This document shows positions 50,381 to 59,143 of a stretch of 64,000 nt of DNA, in pieces (position 1 is the stretch's first letter; every line of letters starts with the position of its first letter). The translations under genes were made by a program, and so were the position numbers. The DNA is from Planctomycetes bacterium UBA2386 (GTDB taxonomy: Bacteria; Planctomycetota; UBA1135; UBA2386), in assembly GCA_002343845.1 (NCBI GenBank), contig DDSQ01000184.1:18402-82401 (forward strand). The letters are read 5' to 3'. The notes beneath the pieces were generated by a model that was not told where the DNA came from, did not search any database, and saw only the letters and a list, made by a program, of their open reading frames with translations.

Positions 50381-51343
50381 TCAGCGCAGTTCGCGCATCG
50401 CCGCGGCTTGCTTGCGCAGCGGCTCGCTGACGCTCGGCCACGCCGACACCCAGTCGAGCTGCGCATCCCGCCGCGCCACCCAGCGAGCGCGTTCCGCGCC
50501 GCCGGCCTCGTGGCCGCTGGCGCACGCATGGAACACGACCGCCGCCGCCCAGCGCACGACGAAGACGCCGGGCGCACGCAGCAGCGCCTGCTCGGCCGTG
50601 GCCACGGCGGCCTGCAGGTCCTTGCCCTGCAGCTGGGCGAAGGCACGCAGCGCCAGCGCTTCGACCGGCGGCGGATCCAGGTCGACGACGGCCTGGTCGA
50701 CGACGTCCACCGACGTCGCCGCACCAAAGGCCGCGGTCAGCGCCACGAACGCCGCTTCGGGCCGGCCCGCATGCTGCTCGGCGAGCTGCCGCGCGAAGGC
50801 GCGCGCGCGTTCGTGCTGGCCCGAACGTTCGGCGGCCTGCCAGGCGCGCAGCAGATCGTCGGCCGTACCGTTCGCCCGGGCCGCGGCTTCGGCCAGATCG
50901 GCGACCTGGGTCAACCAGCCGATCGCCGCGGAAGGATCGCCGCCGCCGGCCTCCTGCAGTCGCAGCAGGATCCGCGCCCCGAGGCGTTGTTGGTCGCTGG
51001 TCGCACCGGGACGCGTGGCGATCGCGAGGAACAGCTTCTGCGCGCTGTCGGGCCGGTCGCGCTCGAGTTCGATGCGGGCCTGCGCCGCGAGCAGATCGTC
51101 CGCGACGTCGTGGTCCGGCAGCTTGCGCAGCGCCGCGACGAGACGCGACAGCTCGCCGACGGCGACCGGGCGCGACGCCAACGTCGCATCGACGTCGGCG
51201 AGCAGGCGCGCGCGCGCGTCCGCCACCTCCCCCGCTGCGAACAGGCTCGCGACCCACCACCCAGCACCCGCCAGCGCGAGCAGGGCCAAGGGCACCAGCA
51301 CGGCGGGCTTCCGGAACGCGGATCGACGGGAGGCGATGATCAC
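50381..51343 (-). CDS. TPR-like protein with an N-terminal membrane anchor
   Basis: From GTG 51343 the product is 320 aa with a single N-terminal hydrophobic helix (about 13-36, AVLVPLALLALAGAGWWVAS) and then helical repeats with TPR-like spacing (LRLQEAGGGDPSAAIGWL, LRAWQAAERSGQHERARAFA). The repeats probably face the periplasm and mediate protein binding. Its start overlaps the stop of the GAF-SpoIIE phosphatase gene (GTGA at 51340-51343), so it is coupled to that regulator and may be a cofactor or output. No catalytic motif was seen. Confidence 0.72.
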   Translation of the reverse strand: MIIASRRSAFRKPAVLVPLALLALAGAGWWVASLFAAGEVADARARLLADVDATLASRPVAVGELSRLVAALRKLPDHDVADDLLAAQARIELERDRPDSAQKLFLAIATRPGATSDQQRLGARILLRLQEAGGGDPSAAIGWLTQVADLAEAAARANGTADDLLRAWQAAERSGQHERARAFARQLAEQHAGRPEAAFVALTAAFGAATSVDVVDQAVVDLDPPPVEALALRAFAQLQGKDLQAAVATAEQALLRAPGVFVVRWAAAVVFHACASGHEAGGAERARWVARRDAQLDWVSAWPSVSEPLRKQAAAMRELR

Positions 51344-52689
51344 GGCAGTTGGACGGCGATCATCGTGTAGTCGTCCTCGAAGCCGGCGTCGCCGACGTGC
51401 GCGGCGAGGGCCGCGCCGACCCGGGTCACCACCTCTTCGGCCGTTCCGCCGCGTGCGCCGGCGAGCACTGCGTGCAGCCGTTCGGCACCGAACACCGCGC
51501 GGTCGGGCCCGATCGCCTCGTCGACGCCGTCGGTGTGCAGGAACAGCAGGTCCCCCGGCGCAAGCGGGATGAGTTGGCTCGCGTGGTAGACCTGATCGCC
51601 GACGACGCCGAGCACCATTCCGGTCTTCTCGAGCACCTCGACGCCGTCTCGGCGGCACAGGACGAGGCCGGGATGGCCGGCGTTCACGTACTGCAGCGTG
51701 CGCGCCGCCGGATCGACGACCACGAGCAACAACGACATGAAGTTGCCGGTCTCGACGCCGGCGACCAGGCGCTGGTTGACGCGCGTGACGATCGTCGCGA
51801 GGTCGTCGATGAGCTCGAGGTAGCTGCGCAACGCGGCCTGCACGGCGTGCGTCAACAACGCCGCGCCGACACCATGGCCGGTGACGTCGCCGATCATCAC
51901 CGCAAAGCGGCCGCGCGGCATCGGCACCATGTCGTAGGTGTCGCCGGACGCATGCTCGGCGGCGACGTAGCGCAACGCGACCTGCAGCCCGGCGAGTTCC
52001 TTGGGCACCGGCGGCAGCAGGTGCTGCTGGATGCGCCGCGCGATTTCGACGTCCTTCTGCAGCCGCACCTTGTCGAGCGAATCGGCGTGCAGCCGCGCGT
52101 TCTCGACCGAGATCGCGAGTTGCGCCGAGATGGCGCCGAACAACGCCAGGTCGCGCGAGCTGAACTCGCGCCGCACCGCGCGCGAGTCGACGTAGATCAC
52201 GCCGACGGTGCGGTTGCGCGCGCGCATCGGCGCGCACATCACGGCGCGCAGCTTGAGGTCGTAGACCGACTGCCCGAGCTCGAGCGCTTCCTGGTCGCTC
52301 TGCACCACGGAACGCACGGCGACGCCTTCCTCCAGGCAGCGGCGCACGAGGCTCTTGCTCCACTGCAGGTCGCCGCTCAGCGCGCGACCCTCGCGGTCCA
52401 GCGACACCCGCACGGTCAGGGCGTCCGACCCGTCGCCGAGCAGCAGGATCGCGCGTTCGGCGCGCGTCACCTGCAGCGAGCGTTCGACGATGTCGCGCAG
52501 CACGGTGTCGAGGTCGATGTTCGCGGTCACCGCGGCGATCGTGTCGAGCAGGATCTGCAGCGAACGCGAGTCCTCGGTGGTGTCACCGGTCAGGATCGTC
52601 GACGTCTCGCGGTCGTTCGCAGCGGGCGCTCGGGCTGGCAGGGGCGGCGGCTTCGCTTCGTCGCGCTTCCAGGGCCAGGTCCACTTCAT
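51340..52689 (-). CDS. GAF-SpoIIE/PP2C serine phosphatase (RsbU-like)
   Basis: The 449-aa protein has a GAF domain at about 55-220 (LDTIAAVTANIDLDTVLRDI, VIYVDSRAVRREFSSRD). A short coiled linker follows (KDVEIARRIQQHLLPP), then a SpoIIE/PP2C domain with metal residues in SGDTYDMVPM, VMIGDVTGHGVGAALLTHAV, YVNAGHPGLVLC and LFLHTDGVDEA. Such enzymes dephosphorylate STAS anti-sigma antagonists in partner switching. The divergently encoded STAS protein (52859-53617) is the obvious substrate. ATG 52689 was chosen after TAGAGT at 52700-52705; the frame is open to 52872. No HPK-type anti-sigma kinase is in the window. Confidence 0.9.
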   Translation of the reverse strand: MKWTWPWKRDEAKPPPLPARAPAANDRETSTILTGDTTEDSRSLQILLDTIAAVTANIDLDTVLRDIVERSLQVTRAERAILLLGDGSDALTVRVSLDREGRALSGDLQWSKSLVRRCLEEGVAVRSVVQSDQEALELGQSVYDLKLRAVMCAPMRARNRTVGVIYVDSRAVRREFSSRDLALFGAISAQLAISVENARLHADSLDKVRLQKDVEIARRIQQHLLPPVPKELAGLQVALRYVAAEHASGDTYDMVPMPRGRFAVMIGDVTGHGVGAALLTHAVQAALRSYLELIDDLATIVTRVNQRLVAGVETGNFMSLLLVVVDPAARTLQYVNAGHPGLVLCRRDGVEVLEKTGMVLGVVGDQVYHASQLIPLAPGDLLFLHTDGVDEAIGPDRAVFGAERLHAVLAGARGGTAEEVVTRVGAALAAHVGDAGFEDDYTMIAVQLP

Positions 52690-52699
52690 GGGCGCGCAG

Positions 52700-52705
52700 A
52701 CTCTA
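52700..52705 (-). promoter_or_regulatory. -10 element of the GAF-SpoIIE gene
   Basis: TAGAGT on the minus strand, 10 nt before the ATG at 52689. Confidence 0.5.
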
Positions 52706-52858
52706 GCCAGCAGCACGGCACGACGCACGCCGGCGGGTGCGAGCGCCGCGCGAGGTCCGGTCACGACCCCGGATCCCTCGTTGCGAACGGCGCGCGGCTC
52801 GGCCAGAATCCGCCGCGCGCGTCCCCGCTCGAAGCCACTCCCCGCCCGGCCCTCTCCC

Positions 52859-53617
52859 ATGAAGATCGACAAGTCCCTGCACGACGACTACGCGACCCTC
52901 ACCCTGAAGGGCGAGTTCGACACGTTCTATTGCCCGGCGCTGATGCAGGAAGTCGAGTCGCTGGTCGAGCGTGGACTCAACCTGCTGATCCTCGACATGC
53001 GGCTGGTCAAGTTCATCAACTCGACCGCGCTCGGTGCCGTGATCAAGGCGCACAAGCGCTGTCGCGCCGAGGGCGGCGACCTCTTCGTCGCCCAGCCGTC
53101 GCCGTTCGTGCGCGACGTCATGAGCAAGGTCGGCATCGACAAGCTCATCACGCTGCACGACTCCGAAGCCGACGCGGTCAAGGCGATCATCAAGCACCTC
53201 AACCAGAAGGAACTCGCGGGCGACGCGCCGGTCGATCACGAGAAGGTGCTGATCTCGTTCGCGGACGAGATCCGCAACAAGATGATCGGCGGCAAGAAGA
53301 CGCTGGTCGGCCAGATGGCGAACGTCGACGGCAACAAGGCCCAGTTCGTCTGGAACGGCAAGAAGGCCGGCATCGGCGTCGAACAGGGCAAGCAGCTGTT
53401 CTTCACCGGCGGCGAGGTCGCCCTGAAGTTCCAGGTGAAGATGATCAAGAAGAGCTTCTTCGAACTGGTGACGACCGTCGAATCGGTCGAGCCGACCGCC
53501 GACGGTGGCATCCGCGTGACGGCGAAGTTCAAGAAGATCAGCGACGCCGACAAGGAAGCGCTGTCGCAGTTCGCCGCCGACATGGCGTTCCTGAAGCGCC
53601 AGCTCCCCGGCAAGTAG
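52859..53617 (+). CDS. STAS anti-sigma antagonist fused to a PilZ-like domain
   Basis: The 252-aa protein has an N-terminal STAS domain (1-120) with the phosphorylation loop MRLVKFINSTALGAVIKAHK and Ser55 in the usual position. The C-terminal 130 residues form a beta-rich, PilZ-like domain (DEIRNKMIGGKKTLVGQMAN, KKAGIGVEQGKQLFFTGGEV). The RxxxR and DxSxxG c-di-GMP residues of classic PilZ are not evident. The design suggests a partner-switch output that controls a membrane or motility target. It is divergent from the GAF-SpoIIE phosphatase, its likely partner. The ATG at 52859 lies 46 nt after a CAGAAT element, so this gene has a longer leader. Confidence 0.82.
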   Translation: MKIDKSLHDDYATLTLKGEFDTFYCPALMQEVESLVERGLNLLILDMRLVKFINSTALGAVIKAHKRCRAEGGDLFVAQPSPFVRDVMSKVGIDKLITLHDSEADAVKAIIKHLNQKELAGDAPVDHEKVLISFADEIRNKMIGGKKTLVGQMANVDGNKAQFVWNGKKAGIGVEQGKQLFFTGGEVALKFQVKMIKKSFFELVTTVESVEPTADGGIRVTAKFKKISDADKEALSQFAADMAFLKRQLPGK

Positions 53618-53641
53618 CTGCCGGGCGAGCCCGGTCCCGGG

Positions 53642-53647
53642 TAGCGT
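53642..53647 (+). promoter_or_regulatory. -10 element of xerD
   Basis: TAGCGT, 10 nt before the xerD ATG, inside a GC-only spacer. Confidence 0.45.
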
Positions 53648-53657
53648 TCCGCCGGCG

Positions 53658-54545
53658 ATGGTTGCCACCTCCGCCTGCCAACAGCACCTGGCCGACTTCC
53701 TCGTCTACCTCGGCGTGGAACTGCAGGTGTCGCCGAACACCGTCGCGGCCTACCGCAGCGACCTGCAGCAACTGCTGCGCGGGCGAACGACCCTGCCCGA
53801 CCGGGCGGCGATCGACCGCCACCTCGCCGGCCTCTACGCCGACCACGCACCGGCGTCGGTCGCGCGCGCGGCCGCCGCGATCCGCGGCTTCTGCCGCTTC
53901 CTCGTCGCCGAGGGGCACGCCGACACCGACGCCGCCGAAGGCCTGCTCGGGCCCAAGCTCGAACGCAAACTGCCGAAGGCGCTGTCGCGGGCCGCGGTCG
54001 CGCGCCTGCTCGCGAGCCCGCACGACGGCGCCCTCGGCGTGCGCGACCTCGCGATCCTGCACGTTCTCTACGCGACCGGCTGCCGGGTCGGCGAGGTGAT
54101 CGGGCTGCGCACGACCAGCGTCGTCGGCGAACACCGGCTGGTGCGCGCCTTCGGCAAGGGCAACAAGGAACGGCTGGTGCCGATCGCCGATGCCGCCCTC
54201 GCGCACCTGCAGCGCTACCTCGCCGAAGTGCGCCCCACCCTGCGCGCGCGCGCGCGCCGCGACCCGGGCGACGTGCTGTTCCTGTCGCGCAGTGGCCGCC
54301 CGCTCGACCGGGCGCGGCTGTGGCAGATCGTGCGCGCGGCCTGCGCCCGCGCGGGGCTCGCCGCCGCCTGTTCCCCGCACGCGCTGCGGCACTCGTTCGC
54401 GACCCACCTCGTCGCCGGCGGTGCCGACCTGCGCAGCGTGCAGGAGATGCTCGGCCACGCCTCGCTGCAGACGACGCAGGTCTACACGCACGTCGACCAC
54501 GAACGGCTGCGCGCCGTGCACCGGCGCCTGCATCCGCGCGGTTAG
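53658..54545 (+). CDS. xerD: tyrosine recombinase XerC/XerD family
   Basis: The 295-aa protein has the SAM-like N-terminal core-binding domain and the full catalytic set: R143 (GCRVGEV), K167 (GKGNKER), H241 and R244 (HALRHSFATHL), H267 (LGHASL) and the nucleophile Y276 (QVYTHV). The 295-aa length and the SPNTVAAYRSDL start match Xer proteins that resolve chromosome dimers at dif with FtsK. XerC and XerD cannot be told apart safely here. No att-like repeats or cargo genes flank it, so it is probably housekeeping. The end overlaps the GT39 gene by 4 bp, tail to tail. Confidence 0.9.
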   Translation: MVATSACQQHLADFLVYLGVELQVSPNTVAAYRSDLQQLLRGRTTLPDRAAIDRHLAGLYADHAPASVARAAAAIRGFCRFLVAEGHADTDAAEGLLGPKLERKLPKALSRAAVARLLASPHDGALGVRDLAILHVLYATGCRVGEVIGLRTTSVVGEHRLVRAFGKGNKERLVPIADAALAHLQRYLAEVRPTLRARARRDPGDVLFLSRSGRPLDRARLWQIVRAACARAGLAAACSPHALRHSFATHLVAGGADLRSVQEMLGHASLQTTQVYTHVDHERLRAVHRRLHPRG

Positions 54546-55927
54546 CGAACCGGCCCGCGCTGGAACACGTGCAGCGTGTCGCTGCCGTGGGGCTGCGGAC
54601 TCGGCAGCGCGGCCGTGAGCACGAAGTGCCTGGCGAACGCCGTCGCCGTTGCGGCGTCGAGAGCGCGCAGTTCGTCGTCGCGCAACACGACGAAGGCCTG
54701 CGGCCGGCCCGACGCGGCGAGCCGTTCGATGCCGGCAGTGCCCGCGGCCGCTTCGAGCGCGACCACCTCGATCGCCGCATGGGCGTCGCGGCCCCGTTCG
54801 CGCCAGTGGTTCGGCCGCAGGTAGAACAGCAGCGGCAACAACCCGGCGTCTGCCCCGATCGTGCACGCACCGACCCGATCACGCGCGCTCAGCACGATCT
54901 CCGCCGCCGCGCGCCACGGCGCCCGACGACCGTGGTAGACCGTCGCGTACAGGAACGTGTCGACGCCGAGCCAGGTGCCGGCGAGCGCGAACGGCAATCC
55001 CGCGACGACGCGCGCGATCGCCGGCGAGCCCGGCAACATGCCGCGCGCGCGGAACAGCAGATCGACCGCCCCCGCCGCGGCGAACAGCACCAGCAGCGGC
55101 AGCGCGATCACGGCGTCGAGCGGTTCCACGAGGCCGACCAGGTCCGCCGCGGCGAAGCCGACGACGAGCACGCCGAGCGGCAGCCGCAGCGTCGCGATCG
55201 AACCCGACGCACCGACCGCACCCACCACCGCGAGTGCCACGATCGGCCACGACCAGTCGTCGCCGTGCACGGCGAGGCTGGGCACGGCCAGCGCCAAGAC
55301 CACGGGCGTCACGCGCCGGACGACGCGCGCGGGCAGCCGCGTCGCGGCCCCGGCCGCCGCCAGAACCCAACCTGCGGGCGCGGCCAACAACGCCACCCCC
55401 AGCGCCGCGGCGGCGAACGCGCCACGGCCCGGCATCGCGGCCGCGAACGCCGCGGTCGCCAGCAGGCCGACCATCACCGCCGGCTGCATCGTCTGGCTCG
55501 CCACCATGGCCAGCGGATGCACGGCGAGCAGGGCGCTGCCGAGCAACGCCGCGCGCAAGCCGAACCACGGCCGCGCCGCGAACGCGAGCAACGGCACGCA
55601 GGCGATGCCCGCGGCGGCGAACGGCAGCCGCAGCCAGCCTTCGCCGTGGCTCGGCAGCCAACCGCTGTCGACGAGCCAACGCTGGAGGAAGTGCACGAGC
55701 GGCGCCCAGGTCCGCAGACCGCCCGCCGCGTCGTCGCCCAGCGGCATCGTGATCGCGCGCCAGGTCGCGGCCTCGCGTTCGCCGAACGACCACGCGCCGA
55801 GCGAGTGCGCGCGCAGCACCGCCGCCACGAACGTGATCGCGACGAGGCCGCCCAGCGCTCCGGGCGTCCATGGCGAGGGCACGGCAGGGGCCGGCTGCGC
55901 AGCGGGGATCACGCGACCGATCGTCAC
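54542..55927 (-). CDS. GT39-like membrane glycosyltransferase (second copy)
   Basis: From GTG 55927 the product is 461 aa with about ten membrane helices. The first loop carries SLGAWSFGEREAATWRAIT, in which the usual Asp-Glu of GT39/ArnT enzymes appears as Gly-Glu-Arg-Glu, so activity is uncertain. AVHPLAMVASQTMQPAVM corresponds to the AVHPWHVFWSQNA loop of the 25915-27531 protein. The start was chosen because TATGGT lies 6 nt upstream of GTG 55927; in-frame ATGs at 55963 and 56116 are alternatives. The gene is convergent with xerD. 55928-56146 holds nothing else I can identify. Confidence 0.72.
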   Translation of the reverse strand: MTIGRVIPAAQPAPAVPSPWTPGALGGLVAITFVAAVLRAHSLGAWSFGEREAATWRAITMPLGDDAAGGLRTWAPLVHFLQRWLVDSGWLPSHGEGWLRLPFAAAGIACVPLLAFAARPWFGLRAALLGSALLAVHPLAMVASQTMQPAVMVGLLATAAFAAAMPGRGAFAAAALGVALLAAPAGWVLAAAGAATRLPARVVRRVTPVVLALAVPSLAVHGDDWSWPIVALAVVGAVGASGSIATLRLPLGVLVVGFAAADLVGLVEPLDAVIALPLLVLFAAAGAVDLLFRARGMLPGSPAIARVVAGLPFALAGTWLGVDTFLYATVYHGRRAPWRAAAEIVLSARDRVGACTIGADAGLLPLLFYLRPNHWRERGRDAHAAIEVVALEAAAGTAGIERLAASGRPQAFVVLRDDELRALDAATATAFARHFVLTAALPSPQPHGSDTLHVFQRGPVR

Positions 55928-55933
55928 ACCCGC

Positions 55934-55939
55934 ACCATA
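55934..55939 (-). promoter_or_regulatory. -10 element of the second GT39 gene
   Basis: TATGGT on the minus strand, 6 nt before GTG 55927. It argues against the upstream ATG at 55963, because it lies inside that reading. Confidence 0.4.
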
Positions 55940-56146
55940 ACGAGGCGCAGCGACCCAGCCCATCGCCACGGCGACGGCATCAACGACGGTGCGGCGGTCG
56001 GATCGTGGCGAGTCGAAGCTCGCCGGCGATGGTGTCTGTCCAGGCCAGCACGAGACGCGGTGGCAGCGTCGCTTCGCGCTGCGCCCAGGTCGCCACCACG
56101 GGTTGGTGTCGACCAACGCCCGGCGACTCGGCCACCGGTTGCGATC

Positions 56147-58807
56147 TCACTGGCTGCCGCAGCGGACGTAGAGGCCGTTGCTCACCGACGCCCACCGCGG
56201 ATAGCCCGGCGGTTCAAAGCAGAGGGCCTGGAAGCTGAGTTCGGCGCCGAGCAGATGCGTCTGGTTCGGCAGCGGCACTGCCCACGTCGAGACGAACTGC
56301 GCATTCGGCACCGGCAGCGCAGCGGAGAGATCCGCTGAGTTCAACGCCTGGCAGCCTGGCAGCCCGAAGATGTCGAGCGGCAACGGGAGCGGCATGCCGA
56401 GCAGAGTCTCGCGTTGGTAGCCGACGAACCCGAACGAAACCACCCATCCCACATTCGCCACTTCGAACTGCATCGTCGTGCCGATGACCGAAGTGGAGCC
56501 CGAGGCCATCGCCAGCGTCGGGGTGCCGTTCGTGCCGACGCAGCCTTGGCCGTAGGTGGCGTGCCGCCAGAACACGGGCAGCTTCAACTCCCAGACGACG
56601 TTCGTCAGGTTACCGCCGCAGCCGCCGCCAAAGAGCACGAGGCGATTGGCACTCGGGTCGTGCACCAAGGCGTGGCCCGTTCGCGCCGAAGGGAACAGGG
56701 AAGCGGCGTAGTGGGCCGTCCACGACGCACCGCCCCATGACCAGGTGTCGGCGACGCAACCGCCACTCTCACCACCGTGCAGGACCACGCGTTCGGCGCG
56801 TGGATCGTAGGCGAATGCGAAGCTCTCGCGCGCCGTCGGGCCGACTGCGGTTGTCGCGGCCTGGGCCCATGTAGCTCCGTCCCATTGCCAGACGTCGGCG
56901 AGGCGCGTGGCGCCGTTCGTGCCAGCGACGAGCACGGTGCGTTGGCGCAGTTCGTCGTAGGCGAGGCCGTGGGCGTAACGTGCCGGCGGCAGGAGAGGCG
57001 GCGTGAGTTGCGCCCACGACGTGCCGTTCCAAGACCAGAAGTCGCCGAGCGCCTGGCCAGCCGCGTCCTTGCCACCGAAGAGCAGCGCGTGGCCAGCGGC
57101 ACGATCGAACGCCATGCGATGGTGCGAGCGCGGCGACGGTGCGATCGCGAGCGGGAGGTACGACCACTGGCCGTTCTGCCAGGTCCAGGTGTCGGCGAGT
57201 GCAATCGGGTTGCGGCCGCCGAAGAGCACGTTGTTCTGGCGGATCGGGTCGAGCGTGAGCGAGTGGTCGCTGCGCACCATCGGGTTGAGAAGGGAGAACT
57301 GCTTCGACCAGGTGGTGGCGTTGAGGACGTACGTGAACGGCTGCGGGGACGATGCGTGCTGGCCGCCGAAGAGCAGCATTCCGGCGTTGTTCGGGAGCGC
57401 GGCGAGGGTGTGCCCGGTCAGGGGTGATGGCGTGGCGACGGTCGGGATCGGCGTCGCGGCAATCGGTGGGCTCGAAGTACCCGGGTGCTCGACGAGGCCG
57501 GCAAGCTGCGCCAGACCGTTCGTGTCCCTCCATCCGGCCGTGTTCAAGTCGACGTAGTCCTCATCCCCGGCATTGTTCGGTTCCCCTGGCAACCAAGCGG
57601 TGAAGGAAGCGGTCTCGCCGCTGCTCCAGACGAACGACCCTTCGACGGCCGCGTCGTTGAGTCCGATCCACATGTGCGTGTTGGCAGCGAGGCCCCCCGC
57701 CCAGGCGTTCTCCTGAGAACTGCGAATCGTCGCAAGGTGTCCCCCTTCCTCGATCGCAACAGCCTCGGCCTGCTGCCAGGTCATCGGCGCGGTCAACGCG
57801 TACCGGTGTCCGTTCACCGGCGATGTGACGTAGTTGAGTGCGGCCCTCCAGTTCGTGCCGTTGAACTTCCATTGGTTGCCGAAGACGGAACCAGCGCTCA
57901 GGCCGCCGAAGAGGAACGTCGCGCCCCGCGAGCCATCGAAGATCATGGCTCCGTCGCACCAGACGCGCGGCCCGGGACTCGTAGACGCAGCCACCTGCGC
58001 CCACGCGCTTCCGTTCCACTCCCATGTGTCACCGAACTCGCCGCCGTTGAACCCGCCATGCAACACAGCTCGCTGACGCAATGAGTCGTACACCAGCCCG
58101 TGCGCGTAGCGACCGGGCGGCGAGAGTGTCAGTGCGCGCTGCGTCCATGCGCTGCCGTTCCATTCCCAAGTCTCCGCCAAGTAGGCCCCTCCACTGCGGC
58201 CGCCGAACATCGTGACGACGCCGCGGCCGGTCTCGAACACCATGGGACACCCATGCCGCGCCGATGGTGACACCGGCGGCGAGAGCAGTTGCCAGGTCAC
58301 ACCGTCCCATTCCCACGTCTCCCCCAAGTCCGCGAACGCCGTCCAGCCCCCGAACAGCACGACCTTGCCGCGCGCGGCATCGAACGTCATCGCGTGGTGG
58401 TAGCGCGGGCTCGGGGCGACAGCCGGCGTTCGCTGGGTCCAGTTCACGCCATCCCATTCCCAGGTGTCCGACATCCCTGCGGGGCCCTGGCAGCCGCCGA
58501 ACAACACGCACACGCCGCGTACGCTGTCGTAGGCAAGGACGGCATGCCCACGAGGAGCCGGCGACGTCGGGGACGTCCTCTGCTCCCACGACCACCCGTC
58601 CCACTCCCAGGTATCACCGAGCACGCCACCCGGCCACTGCAATTGGCTGTTGCCCCCGAACATGACCACGCGCTGACGTGCCGAGTCGTAGGCCATCGAC
58701 TGCGCGTAGCGAGGGCCAGGCACCACCGGCCCCTGTGGCATCGCGACGACGTCGCTCACGAACCCACCGACCGCGAACAAGAACAACGGCATCAGGCTGC
58801 AGCGCAT
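56147..58807 (-). CDS. secreted Kelch-repeat protein with an inserted C-type lectin domain
   Basis: The 886-aa product has a signal peptide (LMPLFLFAVGGFVSDVVA). Kelch-like repeats follow, each around 50 residues with the DTWEWDG/FGG signature (five or more at about 40-310). A C-type lectin domain sits at about 325-450 (ALTAPMTWQQAEAVAIEEGG, the EPN-type Ca site GEPNNAGDEDY, and WIGLNDAAVEGSF). Further Kelch repeats run about 480-740, and a C-terminal domain begins YGQGCVGTNGTPTLA, a pattern common at the ends of surface proteins in some planctomycetes. It probably binds carbohydrate outside the cell. A GGAGG SD lies 4 nt before the ATG at 58807. Confidence 0.88.
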   Translation of the reverse strand: MRCSLMPLFLFAVGGFVSDVVAMPQGPVVPGPRYAQSMAYDSARQRVVMFGGNSQLQWPGGVLGDTWEWDGWSWEQRTSPTSPAPRGHAVLAYDSVRGVCVLFGGCQGPAGMSDTWEWDGVNWTQRTPAVAPSPRYHHAMTFDAARGKVVLFGGWTAFADLGETWEWDGVTWQLLSPPVSPSARHGCPMVFETGRGVVTMFGGRSGGAYLAETWEWNGSAWTQRALTLSPPGRYAHGLVYDSLRQRAVLHGGFNGGEFGDTWEWNGSAWAQVAASTSPGPRVWCDGAMIFDGSRGATFLFGGLSAGSVFGNQWKFNGTNWRAALNYVTSPVNGHRYALTAPMTWQQAEAVAIEEGGHLATIRSSQENAWAGGLAANTHMWIGLNDAAVEGSFVWSSGETASFTAWLPGEPNNAGDEDYVDLNTAGWRDTNGLAQLAGLVEHPGTSSPPIAATPIPTVATPSPLTGHTLAALPNNAGMLLFGGQHASSPQPFTYVLNATTWSKQFSLLNPMVRSDHSLTLDPIRQNNVLFGGRNPIALADTWTWQNGQWSYLPLAIAPSPRSHHRMAFDRAAGHALLFGGKDAAGQALGDFWSWNGTSWAQLTPPLLPPARYAHGLAYDELRQRTVLVAGTNGATRLADVWQWDGATWAQAATTAVGPTARESFAFAYDPRAERVVLHGGESGGCVADTWSWGGASWTAHYAASLFPSARTGHALVHDPSANRLVLFGGGCGGNLTNVVWELKLPVFWRHATYGQGCVGTNGTPTLAMASGSTSVIGTTMQFEVANVGWVVSFGFVGYQRETLLGMPLPLPLDIFGLPGCQALNSADLSAALPVPNAQFVSTWAVPLPNQTHLLGAELSFQALCFEPPGYPRWASVSNGLYVRCGSQ

Positions 58808-59143
58808 GGTTCCTCCAGCACTGCGGACGATGCCGCCGAGGCGACGTCCGCGCAGCACGGAATGTCGAAGCGACGCCGGTGTGACACAACTGTGCCCCCC
58901 TCGACCCGGCTCACACCCCACGGGCCGACCAAACTAACTGCCGGGCGCCGTGCGCGACGCCGACGAGGTGCTTCGTCGCGACTTCGGCAATGCCGAGGCT
59001 CTGCGCGTGCGCTCCCGCAACCTCCCGGCGCGCGTGATCGGGCGCTGACGGACCGTCGCTCGACGTGCCGTCGCGTCGGCACGGTGGCAAGGTCCGATGG
59101 CCACGCCATTGCCGACGCGCGCCCGGCGCTGCATCGTTGCGCC
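58808..59143. other. 336-bp gap between the Kelch-lectin and YfhO genes
   Basis: Divergent intergenic region holding the SD at 58812-58816. I see no RNA gene or insertion. One short plus-strand frame, with GTG at about 58952 and a TGA near 59048, reads about 32 residues resembling a TPR end (RDADEVLRRDFGNAEALRVR). It may be a decayed remnant; it is too short to call. Confidence 0.4.
58812..58816 (-). promoter_or_regulatory. Shine-Dalgarno site of the Kelch-lectin gene
   Basis: GGAGG on the minus strand, 4 nt before the ATG; the strongest SD in the window. Confidence 0.6.

Noticed and set aside
53658..54545. XerD-like recombinase as a mobile-element integrase
   Set aside because: Length and motifs fit chromosomal Xer, and no att repeats, tRNA or cargo genes were seen.
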